A stretch of 64,000 nt of DNA from Candidatus Saccharibacteria bacterium UBA2018. GTDB taxonomy: Bacteria > Patescibacteriota > Saccharimonadia > Saccharimonadales > Saccharimonadaceae. The notes under the pieces were generated by a model. The model did not search any database, had not been told where the DNA came from, and saw only the letters and a program-made list of their open reading frames with translations. Made by a program: the position numbers and the translations under genes. Location of the stretch: assembly GCA_002335175.1 (NCBI GenBank), contig DDCA01000001.1, forward strand, positions 1 to 64,000. The letters are read 5' to 3'. This document shows positions 7,526-14,843 of this stretch, piece by piece (the first letter of the stretch is position 1; every line of letters begins with the position of its first letter).

Positions 7526-8602
7526 ATGGTATCATCTGCCACGAAGGCTGCCATCACTATGGACGAGCTGTTAGCTCAAGAGTCAAACGTCCAACAACTG
7601 GTCGCCGGTGAAACTATTACCGGAACCGTTTTAAGCCTGAAAAAGCATGAAGTATTAATTGACCTTGGCGCCCAGGGTGTCGGATTGGTCCCGCGCCGAG
7701 AAGTTGGCTTTTCACGCCAACTGAACGTTGGCGACGAAGTGACTGCTAGTATCGTTGATAGCGAACTCGACAACGGCTATAGCTTGCTAAGCCTCCGCAA
7801 AGCGGCAAAAGACCGCGGCTGGGAAGAAGTTATCGTTAAGTTCGAGGCAGGCGAAATCATCGAGGTCAGCCCGTACGATGCTAACAGGGGCGGATTGCTC
7901 GTTGAATACGAAGGCGTCCGCGGCTTCTTGCCTGTTTCGCAGCTCTCAGCAGAGCACTATCCACGAGTTGGCTCGAGCGACAAAGATGAAATTCTGCAGC
8001 GCTTAAACAGTCTGATTGGTAAAGAATTGAGCGTGCGTATTTTGGATGCCGACCGGCGTGCCAACAAGCTGATTTTCAGTGAAAAAGAAGCCATTAAAGA
8101 CGGTTTGGCGGCTCGATTCGCAAGCCTGAAGGTAGGGGACACCATTAAAGGCGTCGCTACCGGCGTGGTTGATTTCGGTGTCTTCGTGAACGTTGACGGC
8201 ATTGAAGGGCTGGTACATATATCTGAAATTTCATGGGAACGCGTCAATAACCCAGCCGACTACGTCAAAGTCGGTGAAACGATTGAAGCTAAGATTATTT
8301 CTATCGACAAAGACCGCCTGAGCCTCAGCATTAAGCAGCTACTAAAAGACCCATGGCTCGATGAAGTCGAAAAACTTACCCCCGGGACTGAAGTCGAAGG
8401 TACGGTTACCCGTATTACGCCATTTGGTGCCTTCGTCCAGCTAAGCCCGGCAGTCGAAGCCCTCGTTCATATTTCTGAACTTGGCGGCGGCAGCGACGTG
8501 GATCCTGAAAAGATCTTTACACTGAACGAACGCAAGACGTTCAAGGTGTTAGAGGTCGACAAAGACAACCGCAAGATTTCACTTTCTCTCAAGAAAAAGT
8601 AA
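7526..8602 (+). CDS. rpsA: Ribosomal protein S1 (four S1 domains)
   Basis: A 358-residue protein made of four consecutive S1 RNA-binding OB folds (about 25-95, 105-180, 198-268, 286-357). Domains three and four carry clear signatures (FGVFVN...EGLVHISE and FGAFVQ...EALVHISE). S1 binds mRNA on the 30S subunit and helps unwind structured leaders. Four domains is the short form seen in Gram-positives and many CPR genomes rather than the six of Escherichia coli. It has an AAGGAG SD site and is followed after 57 nt by infB. An S1-domain RNA-binding protein outside the ribosome cannot be excluded. Confidence 0.88.
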   Translation: MVSSATKAAITMDELLAQESNVQQLVAGETITGTVLSLKKHEVLIDLGAQGVGLVPRREVGFSRQLNVGDEVTASIVDSELDNGYSLLSLRKAAKDRGWEEVIVKFEAGEIIEVSPYDANRGGLLVEYEGVRGFLPVSQLSAEHYPRVGSSDKDEILQRLNSLIGKELSVRILDADRRANKLIFSEKEAIKDGLAARFASLKVGDTIKGVATGVVDFGVFVNVDGIEGLVHISEISWERVNNPADYVKVGETIEAKIISIDKDRLSLSIKQLLKDPWLDEVEKLTPGTEVEGTVTRITPFGAFVQLSPAVEALVHISELGGGSDVDPEKIFTLNERKTFKVLEVDKDNRKISLSLKKK

Positions 8603-8620
8603 TGAGTAGCAAATAACCAC

Positions 8621-8659
8621 GCTCGGCGCATCCAGCCCCGAGCAGAAAGGAGCGCCGAG
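8621..8659 (+). promoter_or_regulatory. Candidate two-state translational switch in the infB leader
   Basis: GCTCGG (8621-8626) can pair with CCGAGC (8638-8643). Alternatively CTCGGCGC (8622-8629) forms a perfect 8-bp helix with GCGCCGAG (8652-8659), which ends on the base before the infB ATG and encloses the AAAGGAG SD site (8646-8652). The two folds are mutually exclusive: the first leaves the ribosome site open, the second closes it. This is visible in sequence; regulation is inferred. Confidence 0.45.
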
Positions 8660-10453
8660 ATGGCTGATTCACCCGCAGACAGCACCCAAAAAGTCGTTAC
8701 CATTGCCGATGCCATTACTGTCGGCGAACTGGCAGAAACCCTAAATTTGTCGGTAACCACTTTGATTGGCGAACTCTTCAAGAATGGGATTATTGCGACC
8801 ATTAACCAAAAGATTGACTTTGAAACGGCGACAATCATCGTTGAAGAGCTTGGTCTCGAGGACGTAAAACTCGAAAAACGTGAGGCGACCGCCGGCCCAG
8901 CCCGCGAAAGTCACCAATTAAGCGACAAAGCAGTCGAACGCCCGCCAATCGTAGCCGTTATGGGCCACGTCGACCACGGTAAAACGAGCTTACTTGATGC
9001 TATTTTGGAAACCAAGACAGTTGACGACGAAGCTGGCGGCATTACACAGCACATTTCGGCCTACCAAGTTGAGAAAAATGGGCGCAAGATTACCTTGCTC
9101 GATACGCCGGGGCACGAAGCTTTTGCAGCCCTTCGCCAGCACGGTGCGACGTTGACCGACGTGGTAATTATTGTTGTAGCCGCCGATGACGGAGTGAAGC
9201 CGCAGACTGTCGAAGCAATTCGTTTTGCCCGTGAAGCGAATGCAAAAATCGTTGTTGCTATCAACAAGATGGACAAAGAAACGGCCAACCCGCAGCTGGT
9301 CAAAACCCAGCTCGCGACTGAACACAATTTGAATCCAGAGGAGTGGGGCGGCGATGTCATTATGGTTGAAGTTAGCGCCAAGACCGGCCAGAACCTCGAC
9401 AAACTGCTCGAAAGCGTCCTGCTGATTGCCGATTTAGAAGAGTTAAAGGCCGACGAAGACATTCCAGCAAAGGGTCTCGTTATCGAAGCCCACATGGAAA
9501 CAGGCCGCGGCTCAGTCGTTGGATTGCTGGTGGAGCACGGCAAGCTGCATCCGGGGCAATTCCTCGTTGCAGGAACCAGCTATGCGAAAGTACGGACGCT
9601 GCTTGACTTTAAAGGCAAGGCCATCAAGGAAGCTGGCCCATCAACCCCCGTTATCGTTACCGGTTTCAAGGATCTGCCTCAGTTTGGTGACGAATTCAAT
9701 CTCGTAAAAACCGAAAAGGAAGCTCGCCAGGCAACCGTTTCTAACCGGCTGGAGCGTGAGCGCCAATCTGCCGAGACCAATGTCACAGGGGCCGATATCT
9801 TGAAACTAATGAACCAGGCAAGGGAAGCGGCCGACTTCAATGTCATCGTCAAAGCCGACGTACAGGGCTCATTGACCTCAGTTATGGATAGTTTGCGACT
9901 CATCGATACCAAAGGTGCCGTCAATTTGCGTATCGTTGGTTCCGGGGTTGGTAATATTTCGGAGAACGACATCCACCTTGCAGCCACCGAAGGCACCGTT
10001 ATCTACGGGTTTAGCGTTGACCTGCCGCCAGCCGTCAAGCGCCAAGCCGCCCGCGACAAGGTAGAAGTCCGCATTTATAACGTTATTTACGAACTGCTCG
10101 ACAACGCCCGCGAGAGCATGGAGGCACTCATTGCGCCAGAGGTCGTCGAAACCGAGGTCGGTAAGCTGACGATTAAGGGCATCTTCCGGACATTGAAAGA
10201 TGAAGTTATTTGCGGCGGTGAGGTCACCAGTGGAAAGGCACAGCCGAACGTTAAAGCCCGCGTGCTGCGCGGTTCGGAGCAAATTGCCGAAGTCGAAGTC
10301 ACCAAGGTACAGCGCGCCCAAAGCGAAGTAAAAGAGGTCTTCGAGGGTGAGATGTGTGGGCTGTCACTCAAAACGACCAAAAAGCTTCAGCTTGAAGAGG
10401 GCGACAAACTCGAATTCTTTACTCGTGAACTGGTCAAACGTACATTGAAGTAG
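8660..10453 (+). CDS. infB: Translation initiation factor IF-2
   Basis: A 597-residue GTPase that brings initiator tRNA to the 30S P site. A short IF2-N domain (about 15-65) is followed by the G domain with G1 GHVDHGKT at residue 102, G3 DTPGH, G4 NKMD and G5 SAKTG, then two beta-barrel domains and the C-terminal tRNA-binding domain. The N-terminal extension of enterobacterial IF-2 (about 300 more residues) is absent, as in reduced genomes. An AAAGGAG SD site lies in a leader with a possible switch helix. It is co-oriented with rpsA, and a promoter begins 3 bases after its stop. Confidence 0.97.
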   Translation: MADSPADSTQKVVTIADAITVGELAETLNLSVTTLIGELFKNGIIATINQKIDFETATIIVEELGLEDVKLEKREATAGPARESHQLSDKAVERPPIVAVMGHVDHGKTSLLDAILETKTVDDEAGGITQHISAYQVEKNGRKITLLDTPGHEAFAALRQHGATLTDVVIIVVAADDGVKPQTVEAIRFAREANAKIVVAINKMDKETANPQLVKTQLATEHNLNPEEWGGDVIMVEVSAKTGQNLDKLLESVLLIADLEELKADEDIPAKGLVIEAHMETGRGSVVGLLVEHGKLHPGQFLVAGTSYAKVRTLLDFKGKAIKEAGPSTPVIVTGFKDLPQFGDEFNLVKTEKEARQATVSNRLERERQSAETNVTGADILKLMNQAREAADFNVIVKADVQGSLTSVMDSLRLIDTKGAVNLRIVGSGVGNISENDIHLAATEGTVIYGFSVDLPPAVKRQAARDKVEVRIYNVIYELLDNARESMEALIAPEVVETEVGKLTIKGIFRTLKDEVICGGEVTSGKAQPNVKARVLRGSEQIAEVEVTKVQRAQSEVKEVFEGEMCGLSLKTTKKLQLEEGDKLEFFTRELVKRTLK

Positions 10454-10455
10454 TA

Positions 10456-10484
10456 TTGACAAATTACACCAAAAATGCTACAAT
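10456..10484 (+). promoter_or_regulatory. Consensus promoter of GC-rich cassette A
   Basis: TTGACA (10456-10461), a 17-bp spacer and TACAAT (10479-10484) with TGc directly before it. The -35 is a full match to sigma70 consensus. It begins 3 nt after the infB stop. Predicted transcription would start near 10491, only a few bases before a terminator hairpin. Confidence 0.85.
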
Positions 10485-10497
10485 GTAGCAGCAATAG

Positions 10498-10525
10498 AGC
10501 CGGGGGTCTTCCCTTGGCTTTTTTT
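10498..10525 (+). terminator. Terminator-like hairpin right after the cassette A promoter
   Basis: AGCCGGGG pairs with CCCTTGGCT (G-U pairs included), followed by seven T. It could terminate infB transcripts. For the promoter at 10456 it would act as an early attenuator, since only about 8 nt of transcript precede it. Confidence 0.75.
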
Positions 10526-10842
10526 GAGCAAATTAACAATTTTTTACGTACCAATACCGTTTACAAACGCGTTTGAAGGCAAGCACGGAGTTCAGGTAGA
10601 ACATTCCGTGCTGCCTTTAAACGGCAGATCGCAGGTGACTGTTCATGAGTATTTATACTCCTTTAACACCTACGATGTGAACGAACGACAACCACGAACG
10701 TATCAGTAGATCACCGCACGAGATCAGATATCTCGCGCGGCGATCGCTGATGCGTTCAAAGCATTTCAGCTGGTGTTTTGAACCAGCGGTGATCACCCTT
10801 TAGCGTCCCAACAAGGGGGCGCTGAACCGAAAGGAGACGGTC
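10526..10842 (+). ncRNA. Candidate structured leader RNA of the GC-rich operon
   Basis: About 317 nt with no convincing gene. In order: a perfect palindrome CAAACGCGTTTG (10564-10575); a GCACGGA/TCCGTGC hairpin with inner GTTC/GAAC (10583-10611); CTGCC/GGCAG (10611-10627); GAGTAT/ATACTC (about 10646-10659); a 9-bp closing helix GATCACCGC (10709-10717)/GCGGTGATC (10786-10794) enclosing three hairpins (10719-10735, 10746-10770, 10769-10787); and AGCGTCCC/GGGGCGCT (10802-10823) just before the SD site. The closed multibranch form suggests a folded RNA. A 61-codon frame opening with TTG at 10524 is a less likely reading. Confidence 0.5.
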
Positions 10843-11865
10843 ATGACGACCGCCACCCCGCAGGACGGCCCCGGGTCCGACAACCCGACGGACATCGAGA
10901 TCCTCGGCCAGCAGGTCGGGCTCGACAACGCTCGTGCCATCGCAGCCTTCGTCGACGGCCGCATCAACAGCTCGCTCGTCGAGACCGGTCGTCAGCTCAC
11001 CAAGCTGAAGAAGCGGGTCAAGGCGCTGTCGGAGCGCTACGGGGACACCCCCGAGGTCCGACAGGTCGCCGCCGAGGCGGCCGCCGCCACGCGCGAGCAC
11101 AACGAGGTCGTCACCGCCGCCAACAACGGAGAGGCGACCGAGGCCATGGCCACCGCCGACGCCGAGCGCACCGAGCGCGCGACGGAGGTGGCGGACCGTG
11201 CCGAGGAGCGGCTCACCGGCCAGGGCGACGAGCCCCAGCCGGAGGCCGACTCCGCCACGGAGCCGACCAACGACTCGGGCAGCCAGTCCGAGGAGCCGCT
11301 CGATGACGACCTCAGCTTGTCCGACCGCGTCCGCTGGCACAACGAGATCCTCACCGCGCGTGAGGGCTCGGACCGTCACAACCGTCTCGAGGACATCGAG
11401 GCGGACGTCACGCAGCTGCGCGCGCGCGTCGACCAGCTCGAGACCGGTCAGCGCGACATCAGGGCGGTGGCGGTCTCTGCCTTCGCTTCGGTGACGGGCA
11501 TGACCGCCAACATGGTCCGCTACGTCCAGACGGCTGGGATTACCTTCCTGGTCGTCCTGGCGGTCTGCTTGGTCATCGTCGGCACCAGCGACATGACCTT
11601 GGACTGGTGGGTTCTCGGCGTGCCCGCCCTCGCGGCGGCCATCGCCTTGGGCATCATGATGTTCCTCGACCGCAGCAACGCCGTGACAGCGTCGGCTCGG
11701 GCCAGCGCCAGCGCCGCCCAGACGATCATCGACCGGTGGGCCGTGGAGGACAGGCAGCGCGAGCGCAACAGCCGGCGTTCCGGTGTTCCGCACCGTGACG
11801 ACGACCAGCAGCCCACCGGCGCACGCGCGTCGGCTTCCGCTGCTTCGAGTGCCGAGGCACGATGA
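10843..11865 (+). CDS. Orphan membrane protein with coiled coil, GC-rich codons (cassette A gene 1)
   Basis: A 340-residue protein of unknown family. The N-terminal two thirds is charged and alpha-helical with Ala-rich heptads (about 20-125) and an acidic linker (about 125-155). A second coiled coil follows (about 170-215), then two membrane segments (about 228-250 and 255-275) and a basic, Ala/Ser-rich tail. Third codon positions are almost all G or C, unlike every flanking gene, as in high-GC Actinobacteria. The SD site AAGGAGACG precedes the ATG. The stop overlaps the next start (ATGA), so the two genes form an operon. The topology suggests a large cytoplasmic helical domain held at the membrane. 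Transfer from a high-GC partner or host is inferred; a contaminating sequence joined in assembly is the main alternative. Confidence 0.8.
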   Translation: MTTATPQDGPGSDNPTDIEILGQQVGLDNARAIAAFVDGRINSSLVETGRQLTKLKKRVKALSERYGDTPEVRQVAAEAAAATREHNEVVTAANNGEATEAMATADAERTERATEVADRAEERLTGQGDEPQPEADSATEPTNDSGSQSEEPLDDDLSLSDRVRWHNEILTAREGSDRHNRLEDIEADVTQLRARVDQLETGQRDIRAVAVSAFASVTGMTANMVRYVQTAGITFLVVLAVCLVIVGTSDMTLDWWVLGVPALAAAIALGIMMFLDRSNAVTASARASASAAQTIIDRWAVEDRQRERNSRRSGVPHRDDDQQPTGARASASAASSAEAR

Positions 11866-12566
11866 ACAAGGTCCCGGCACTTCTCCTGACGCTGCTGCTT
11901 GCAGCGGCGGGGTTTCTGCTGCTGGGATTCAGTGCGGCTTCCGGGTCGTCTTCGGACGACCCGGAGCCGGACGGCCCCACCACGTCGGCGACTCCAACCC
12001 AGGAGCCGTCGTCTGAGCCGTCGGGGGGTGACCCCGGCGACGACCCATCCGACACCCCGAGCGACCCGCCCGAGGAGGAGGGCTGCAAGGAACCCGAGGA
12101 GGCCATCGCGGCCTTCCTGGGGAACCAGGGCTTCGAAGAGGGCGACTTCGTGATGAGGGCAGACGTACGCTGGGGCCAGGTCCCGGTTCAGAACGTCGCC
12201 GACTCCTTCACCGACGAGCCGCTCAACACCCTGGGTGCTCTCAGAGCATTCCTGGACGGAAACAGCCTGTCATCACAGGTGGCTCGACAGCTGATCGGCG
12301 ACGATCTGCCGCAGGGCTACTGGGTACCGGTTCAGTTCCAGACGATGATGCTCTACTCGGGCAACTACAGCTGGGACGAAGCCACCGGTGCGACGCAGAA
12401 CAACGGCGTCGCACAGGTGGCCGGTGGTGACATCTGGTGGTTCAATGTCGACTTCTGGCCTGACGGCTGCGAGATCGACCTCGAGGACACCATCAGAGCG
12501 GTCTGCGGCAACGTCGGCCTGACGGCCATTGCGCCGTATGCAGCTCCGCCGTCCAGATCGGACTGA
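11862..12566 (+). CDS. Orphan secreted protein, GC-rich codons (cassette A gene 2)
   Basis: A 234-residue protein with an N-terminal signal peptide or anchor (about 4-27, Leu/Ala-rich), a low-complexity linker rich in Pro, Ser, Asp, Glu and Thr (about 28-72), and a compact C-terminal domain (about 73-225) with three cysteines and several Trp and Tyr. It starts inside the stop codon of gene 1 (ATGA), so it is translationally coupled. Codon use is as GC-rich as gene 1. A strong GC hairpin without a U tract follows. I do not recognise the C-terminal domain. Export plus a flexible stalk suggests a surface or released factor, with gene 1 as its membrane partner; this is inference. Confidence 0.8.
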   Translation: MNKVPALLLTLLLAAAGFLLLGFSAASGSSSDDPEPDGPTTSATPTQEPSSEPSGGDPGDDPSDTPSDPPEEEGCKEPEEAIAAFLGNQGFEEGDFVMRADVRWGQVPVQNVADSFTDEPLNTLGALRAFLDGNSLSSQVARQLIGDDLPQGYWVPVQFQTMMLYSGNYSWDEATGATQNNGVAQVAGGDIWWFNVDFWPDGCEIDLEDTIRAVCGNVGLTAIAPYAAPPSRSD

Positions 12567-12587
12567 TCGTCGTTCGCTCACCAACGG

Positions 12588-12616
12588 GGGGCGCTGGCAC
12601 ATTGTGCCGGCGCCCC
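12588..12616 (+). terminator. GC-rich stem-loop closing cassette A
   Basis: A 13-bp stem GGGGCGCTGGCAC/GTGCCGGCGCCCC (one G-U pair) with an ATT loop. No U tract follows directly, a style common in high-GC bacteria and unlike the other terminators of this window. Confidence 0.7.
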
Positions 12617-12672
12617 TCAGAGCAACTTTTGTACAGGATATTGTTACGTAAAGAGGTGGGTAGTGATTATGC

Positions 12673-12701
12673 TTGACTTTTTATACTATTTATGCTAATC
12701 T
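12673..12701 (+). promoter_or_regulatory. Promoter of the 12756 gene (block shared with 35892)
   Basis: TTGACT (12673-12678), a 17-bp spacer and TAATCT (12696-12701) with TGc. The 25 bases 12673-12697 match 35892-35916 at 24 positions, including the spacer. Both copies follow a GC-rich cassette. Confidence 0.8.
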
Positions 12702-12755
12702 TGAACACATAAACAATAAAAATCAAAAAATATCACTTTTCAAGGAATCCACCAC

Positions 12756-14237
12756 ATGAGCGAAAAATTCACCTCCAAGCAAGACCGCGCTGATTCAGCC
12801 GATGCTGTCAGGGACTTTGTCACCGTTGATACTAACGGCAGTGCTCATGTACCTGCTGGTTCTGGTAGCAAATCTGGTAATTTCCTCTCAGATCATGAAC
12901 TTGGCTTGATAGAACACAACAAAAACCTGATTTACGACGGGCTGGAAAATCGTGAGAACGAAGCGCTGTTAGACGCGGTAGGTATACTTGAAGACCCAGA
13001 AGACATCCGGAACTCTTTGGCGCACAACGGTTTCATCGATGATGACGAAGAAAAAAACTGGGACGAGAAAGACATCACCGATTACGTGAAGTCTACTCGT
13101 AAAGAAGTCGGTTCTTTCTATAAGCAGGCCGAAAAGCGTGGCAAAGCCGCCAGTAAAGCTAGTGCATCAGAAGAATCTGTGTCAGCTGAACCCAAACCAC
13201 AGGAATCACAGACTGGTAAACGTCGTGCCGATGTTGAAGTTGATGCACCGTCACAAGCGGAAGGATACGTTCGCCGGCAAGACCGTGACTCTGGCCGTCA
13301 CAAGATTGATATAGATACTACAGAGGAAACCGGCAGTATTTACGATGAATTGAGCCAAAAATACTTCGGTCCTTCACAAGATGCCAAGGATGGCGAATCA
13401 CTTGAGGAATACGAAGCCCGCAACGGTGCCGGCAAGCACCGGCTTGAAGTACTTCCTACCGAGGAACTAGACGAGATAGCGGATGGCAAAAGCCGCACAG
13501 AATTACAGGTACTTCCAACTGATGAATTGGATGCGATTGCGAATGGTGCGAGTGGTGAATTAGCCGAACTGCCAACCGATGAACTTGATGCCATTGCACG
13601 TGGTGATCAGGATGATGAAGATGATGAAGATGAAACTGCCATGCCTGATGAGGCAAGCAGCCGATGGCGCCGATGGGGTGCACGTGCCGGTCTAGCTGCC
13701 GCCGAGACGATGGACGGAACCCGAATACGCAACTGGCGCGAACGCCGCCAAGACCGCGAACCAACTCGCCGCGGCAAGATTATGGCGTTTCTAGCTGGCG
13801 CAGCACTACTCGGAGTCGGTGGATATACCGCTTACAAATACGGTAGTGATGTTCGTGATATGTTTGATGGCCCAGACGGCTACAAGTCCGGCGGCCCTGC
13901 TGCTTCACCCGAAGATGTTCCAACGCCTCCAGATGGCTCTGGTAGTGGCCCAGAAGCACCCGCTGTCGACGTGCTAAATTGGGGTGACTTCGAGCCGAAT
14001 GCGCGGATTGTCCACCCTGGCGAGGGCGGGTTCCAAACTCTGAAAGAAATGGGTGTTCCCGAACACAAATGGGAATCGGTCTGGCAAGAGGCCGGTACAA
14101 AATTCTCTGACCAGGGTAAGACCTATGTCATGGAAGACGGCCGCTTCGGTTGGAGCCGTCCGATGCTACTTACCGATGCCGATTTGGATGTGCTGGCCAA
14201 AGCCGCCAAGCGTAACGGCGTTAATCTCGCTGAATAG
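12756..14237 (+). CDS. Hypothetical acidic membrane protein with LPT(D/E)ELD repeats
   Basis: A 493-residue protein of unknown family. The long cytoplasmic N part (1-290) is very acidic and probably disordered. Around 225-285 it carries three tandem copies of a motif reading L-P-T-(D/E)-E-L-D-x-I-A-x-G, the last followed by an Asp/Glu run. A basic stretch (about 310-345) precedes one membrane segment (about 348-368). An extracytoplasmic C-terminal domain (about 405-493) has conserved-looking Trp and Gly positions and may bind something outside. CAAGGA serves as SD site. The AT-rich codon use is normal for this genome. It is alone between its promoter and a terminator. Confidence 0.8.
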   Translation: MSEKFTSKQDRADSADAVRDFVTVDTNGSAHVPAGSGSKSGNFLSDHELGLIEHNKNLIYDGLENRENEALLDAVGILEDPEDIRNSLAHNGFIDDDEEKNWDEKDITDYVKSTRKEVGSFYKQAEKRGKAASKASASEESVSAEPKPQESQTGKRRADVEVDAPSQAEGYVRRQDRDSGRHKIDIDTTEETGSIYDELSQKYFGPSQDAKDGESLEEYEARNGAGKHRLEVLPTEELDEIADGKSRTELQVLPTDELDAIANGASGELAELPTDELDAIARGDQDDEDDEDETAMPDEASSRWRRWGARAGLAAAETMDGTRIRNWRERRQDREPTRRGKIMAFLAGAALLGVGGYTAYKYGSDVRDMFDGPDGYKSGGPAASPEDVPTPPDGSGSGPEAPAVDVLNWGDFEPNARIVHPGEGGFQTLKEMGVPEHKWESVWQEAGTKFSDQGKTYVMEDGRFGWSRPMLLTDADLDVLAKAAKRNGVNLAE

Positions 14238-14254
14238 TCAAAACATACTATACG

Positions 14255-14285
14255 AAATCCCCTTGATAAGTAAGGGGATTTTTCG
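14255..14285 (+). terminator. Terminator after the LPTDELD-repeat gene
   Basis: AAATCCCCTT/AAGGGGATTT stem with a GATAAGT loop and a T run. Confidence 0.9.
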
Positions 14286-14336
14286 TCTGCATAGTATAAT
14301 AAAGGAAATATCCATGAGAAAAGGACGTAAGTATAT

Positions 14337-14843
14337 ATGTTTCGACTCGATGACCAGTTCCTGAAAGACATTGGCCTGGACGGTTTGCCCGACGAGCAGA
14401 AAAAACCGTTTTTGCAGCATATTTATAGTGAGCTTGAACTGCGTGTCGGCACCCGGCTATCTGACGGCCTGAGCGACGCCCAGCTGGAAGAATTTGAGAA
14501 AATTATCGACCGTGACCAGGAGAAGGTTCAAAGCTGGCTGGCTGAACACGCGCCGAATTACCAACAGGACCAAGCGTTTCAAAAACTCATGGAAGCAACC
14601 AAGCTCGAGGCGAGTGATCCCCGATTGATTTCGGAATATACCGCGACGAAATGGCTGGAAGTAAACCGGCCGGATTATCGGGATGTCGTAGCCGCCGTAC
14701 TTGAGGAGCTAAAGCAAGAAATTACCAGTAACCGCGACGCAATCCTTGGCGGTATGTCTGATTCACAGCAGAACCAGCCGGAGCAAGCTCCGCAGCAGCC
14801 CTCATCCGAAGAACCACCACGCGTTCCACCTATGGCTGCCTAA
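14337..14843 (+). CDS. DUF5663-like small protein
   Basis: A 168-residue soluble, helical protein. The central part (LQHIYSELELRVGTRLSDGL followed by SDAQLEEFE) resembles the DUF5663 family of unknown function that is common in CPR genomes; I recognise it by pattern only. The C terminus is a Gln/Pro-rich tail. A TATAAT box lies at about 14295 and an earlier ATG at 14314 is out of frame. It converges on fmt: its TAA and the fmt stop overlap by 4 bases (14840-14843), so there is no room for a separate terminator. Confidence 0.75.
   Translation: MFRLDDQFLKDIGLDGLPDEQKKPFLQHIYSELELRVGTRLSDGLSDAQLEEFEKIIDRDQEKVQSWLAEHAPNYQQDQAFQKLMEATKLEASDPRLISEYTATKWLEVNRPDYRDVVAAVLEELKQEITSNRDAILGGMSDSQQNQPEQAPQQPSSEEPPRVPPMAA

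Noticed and set aside
10524..10709. 61-codon frame starting TTG at 10524
   Set aside because: It starts inside the T tract of a terminator, has no SD site, and overlaps several hairpins. Structured RNA explains the region better, though a peptide is not excluded.
10756..11880. Long minus-strand open frame of 374 codons across cassette A
   Set aside because: It is the antisense shadow of GC-rich codons. It has no SD site or promoter on that strand, and the plus-strand frames have SD, coupling and protein-like topology.
10456..12640. Prophage or IS element as carrier of cassette A
   Set aside because: There is no transposase, integrase, terminal inverted repeat or target-site duplication at the borders, and neither protein resembles a phage protein.
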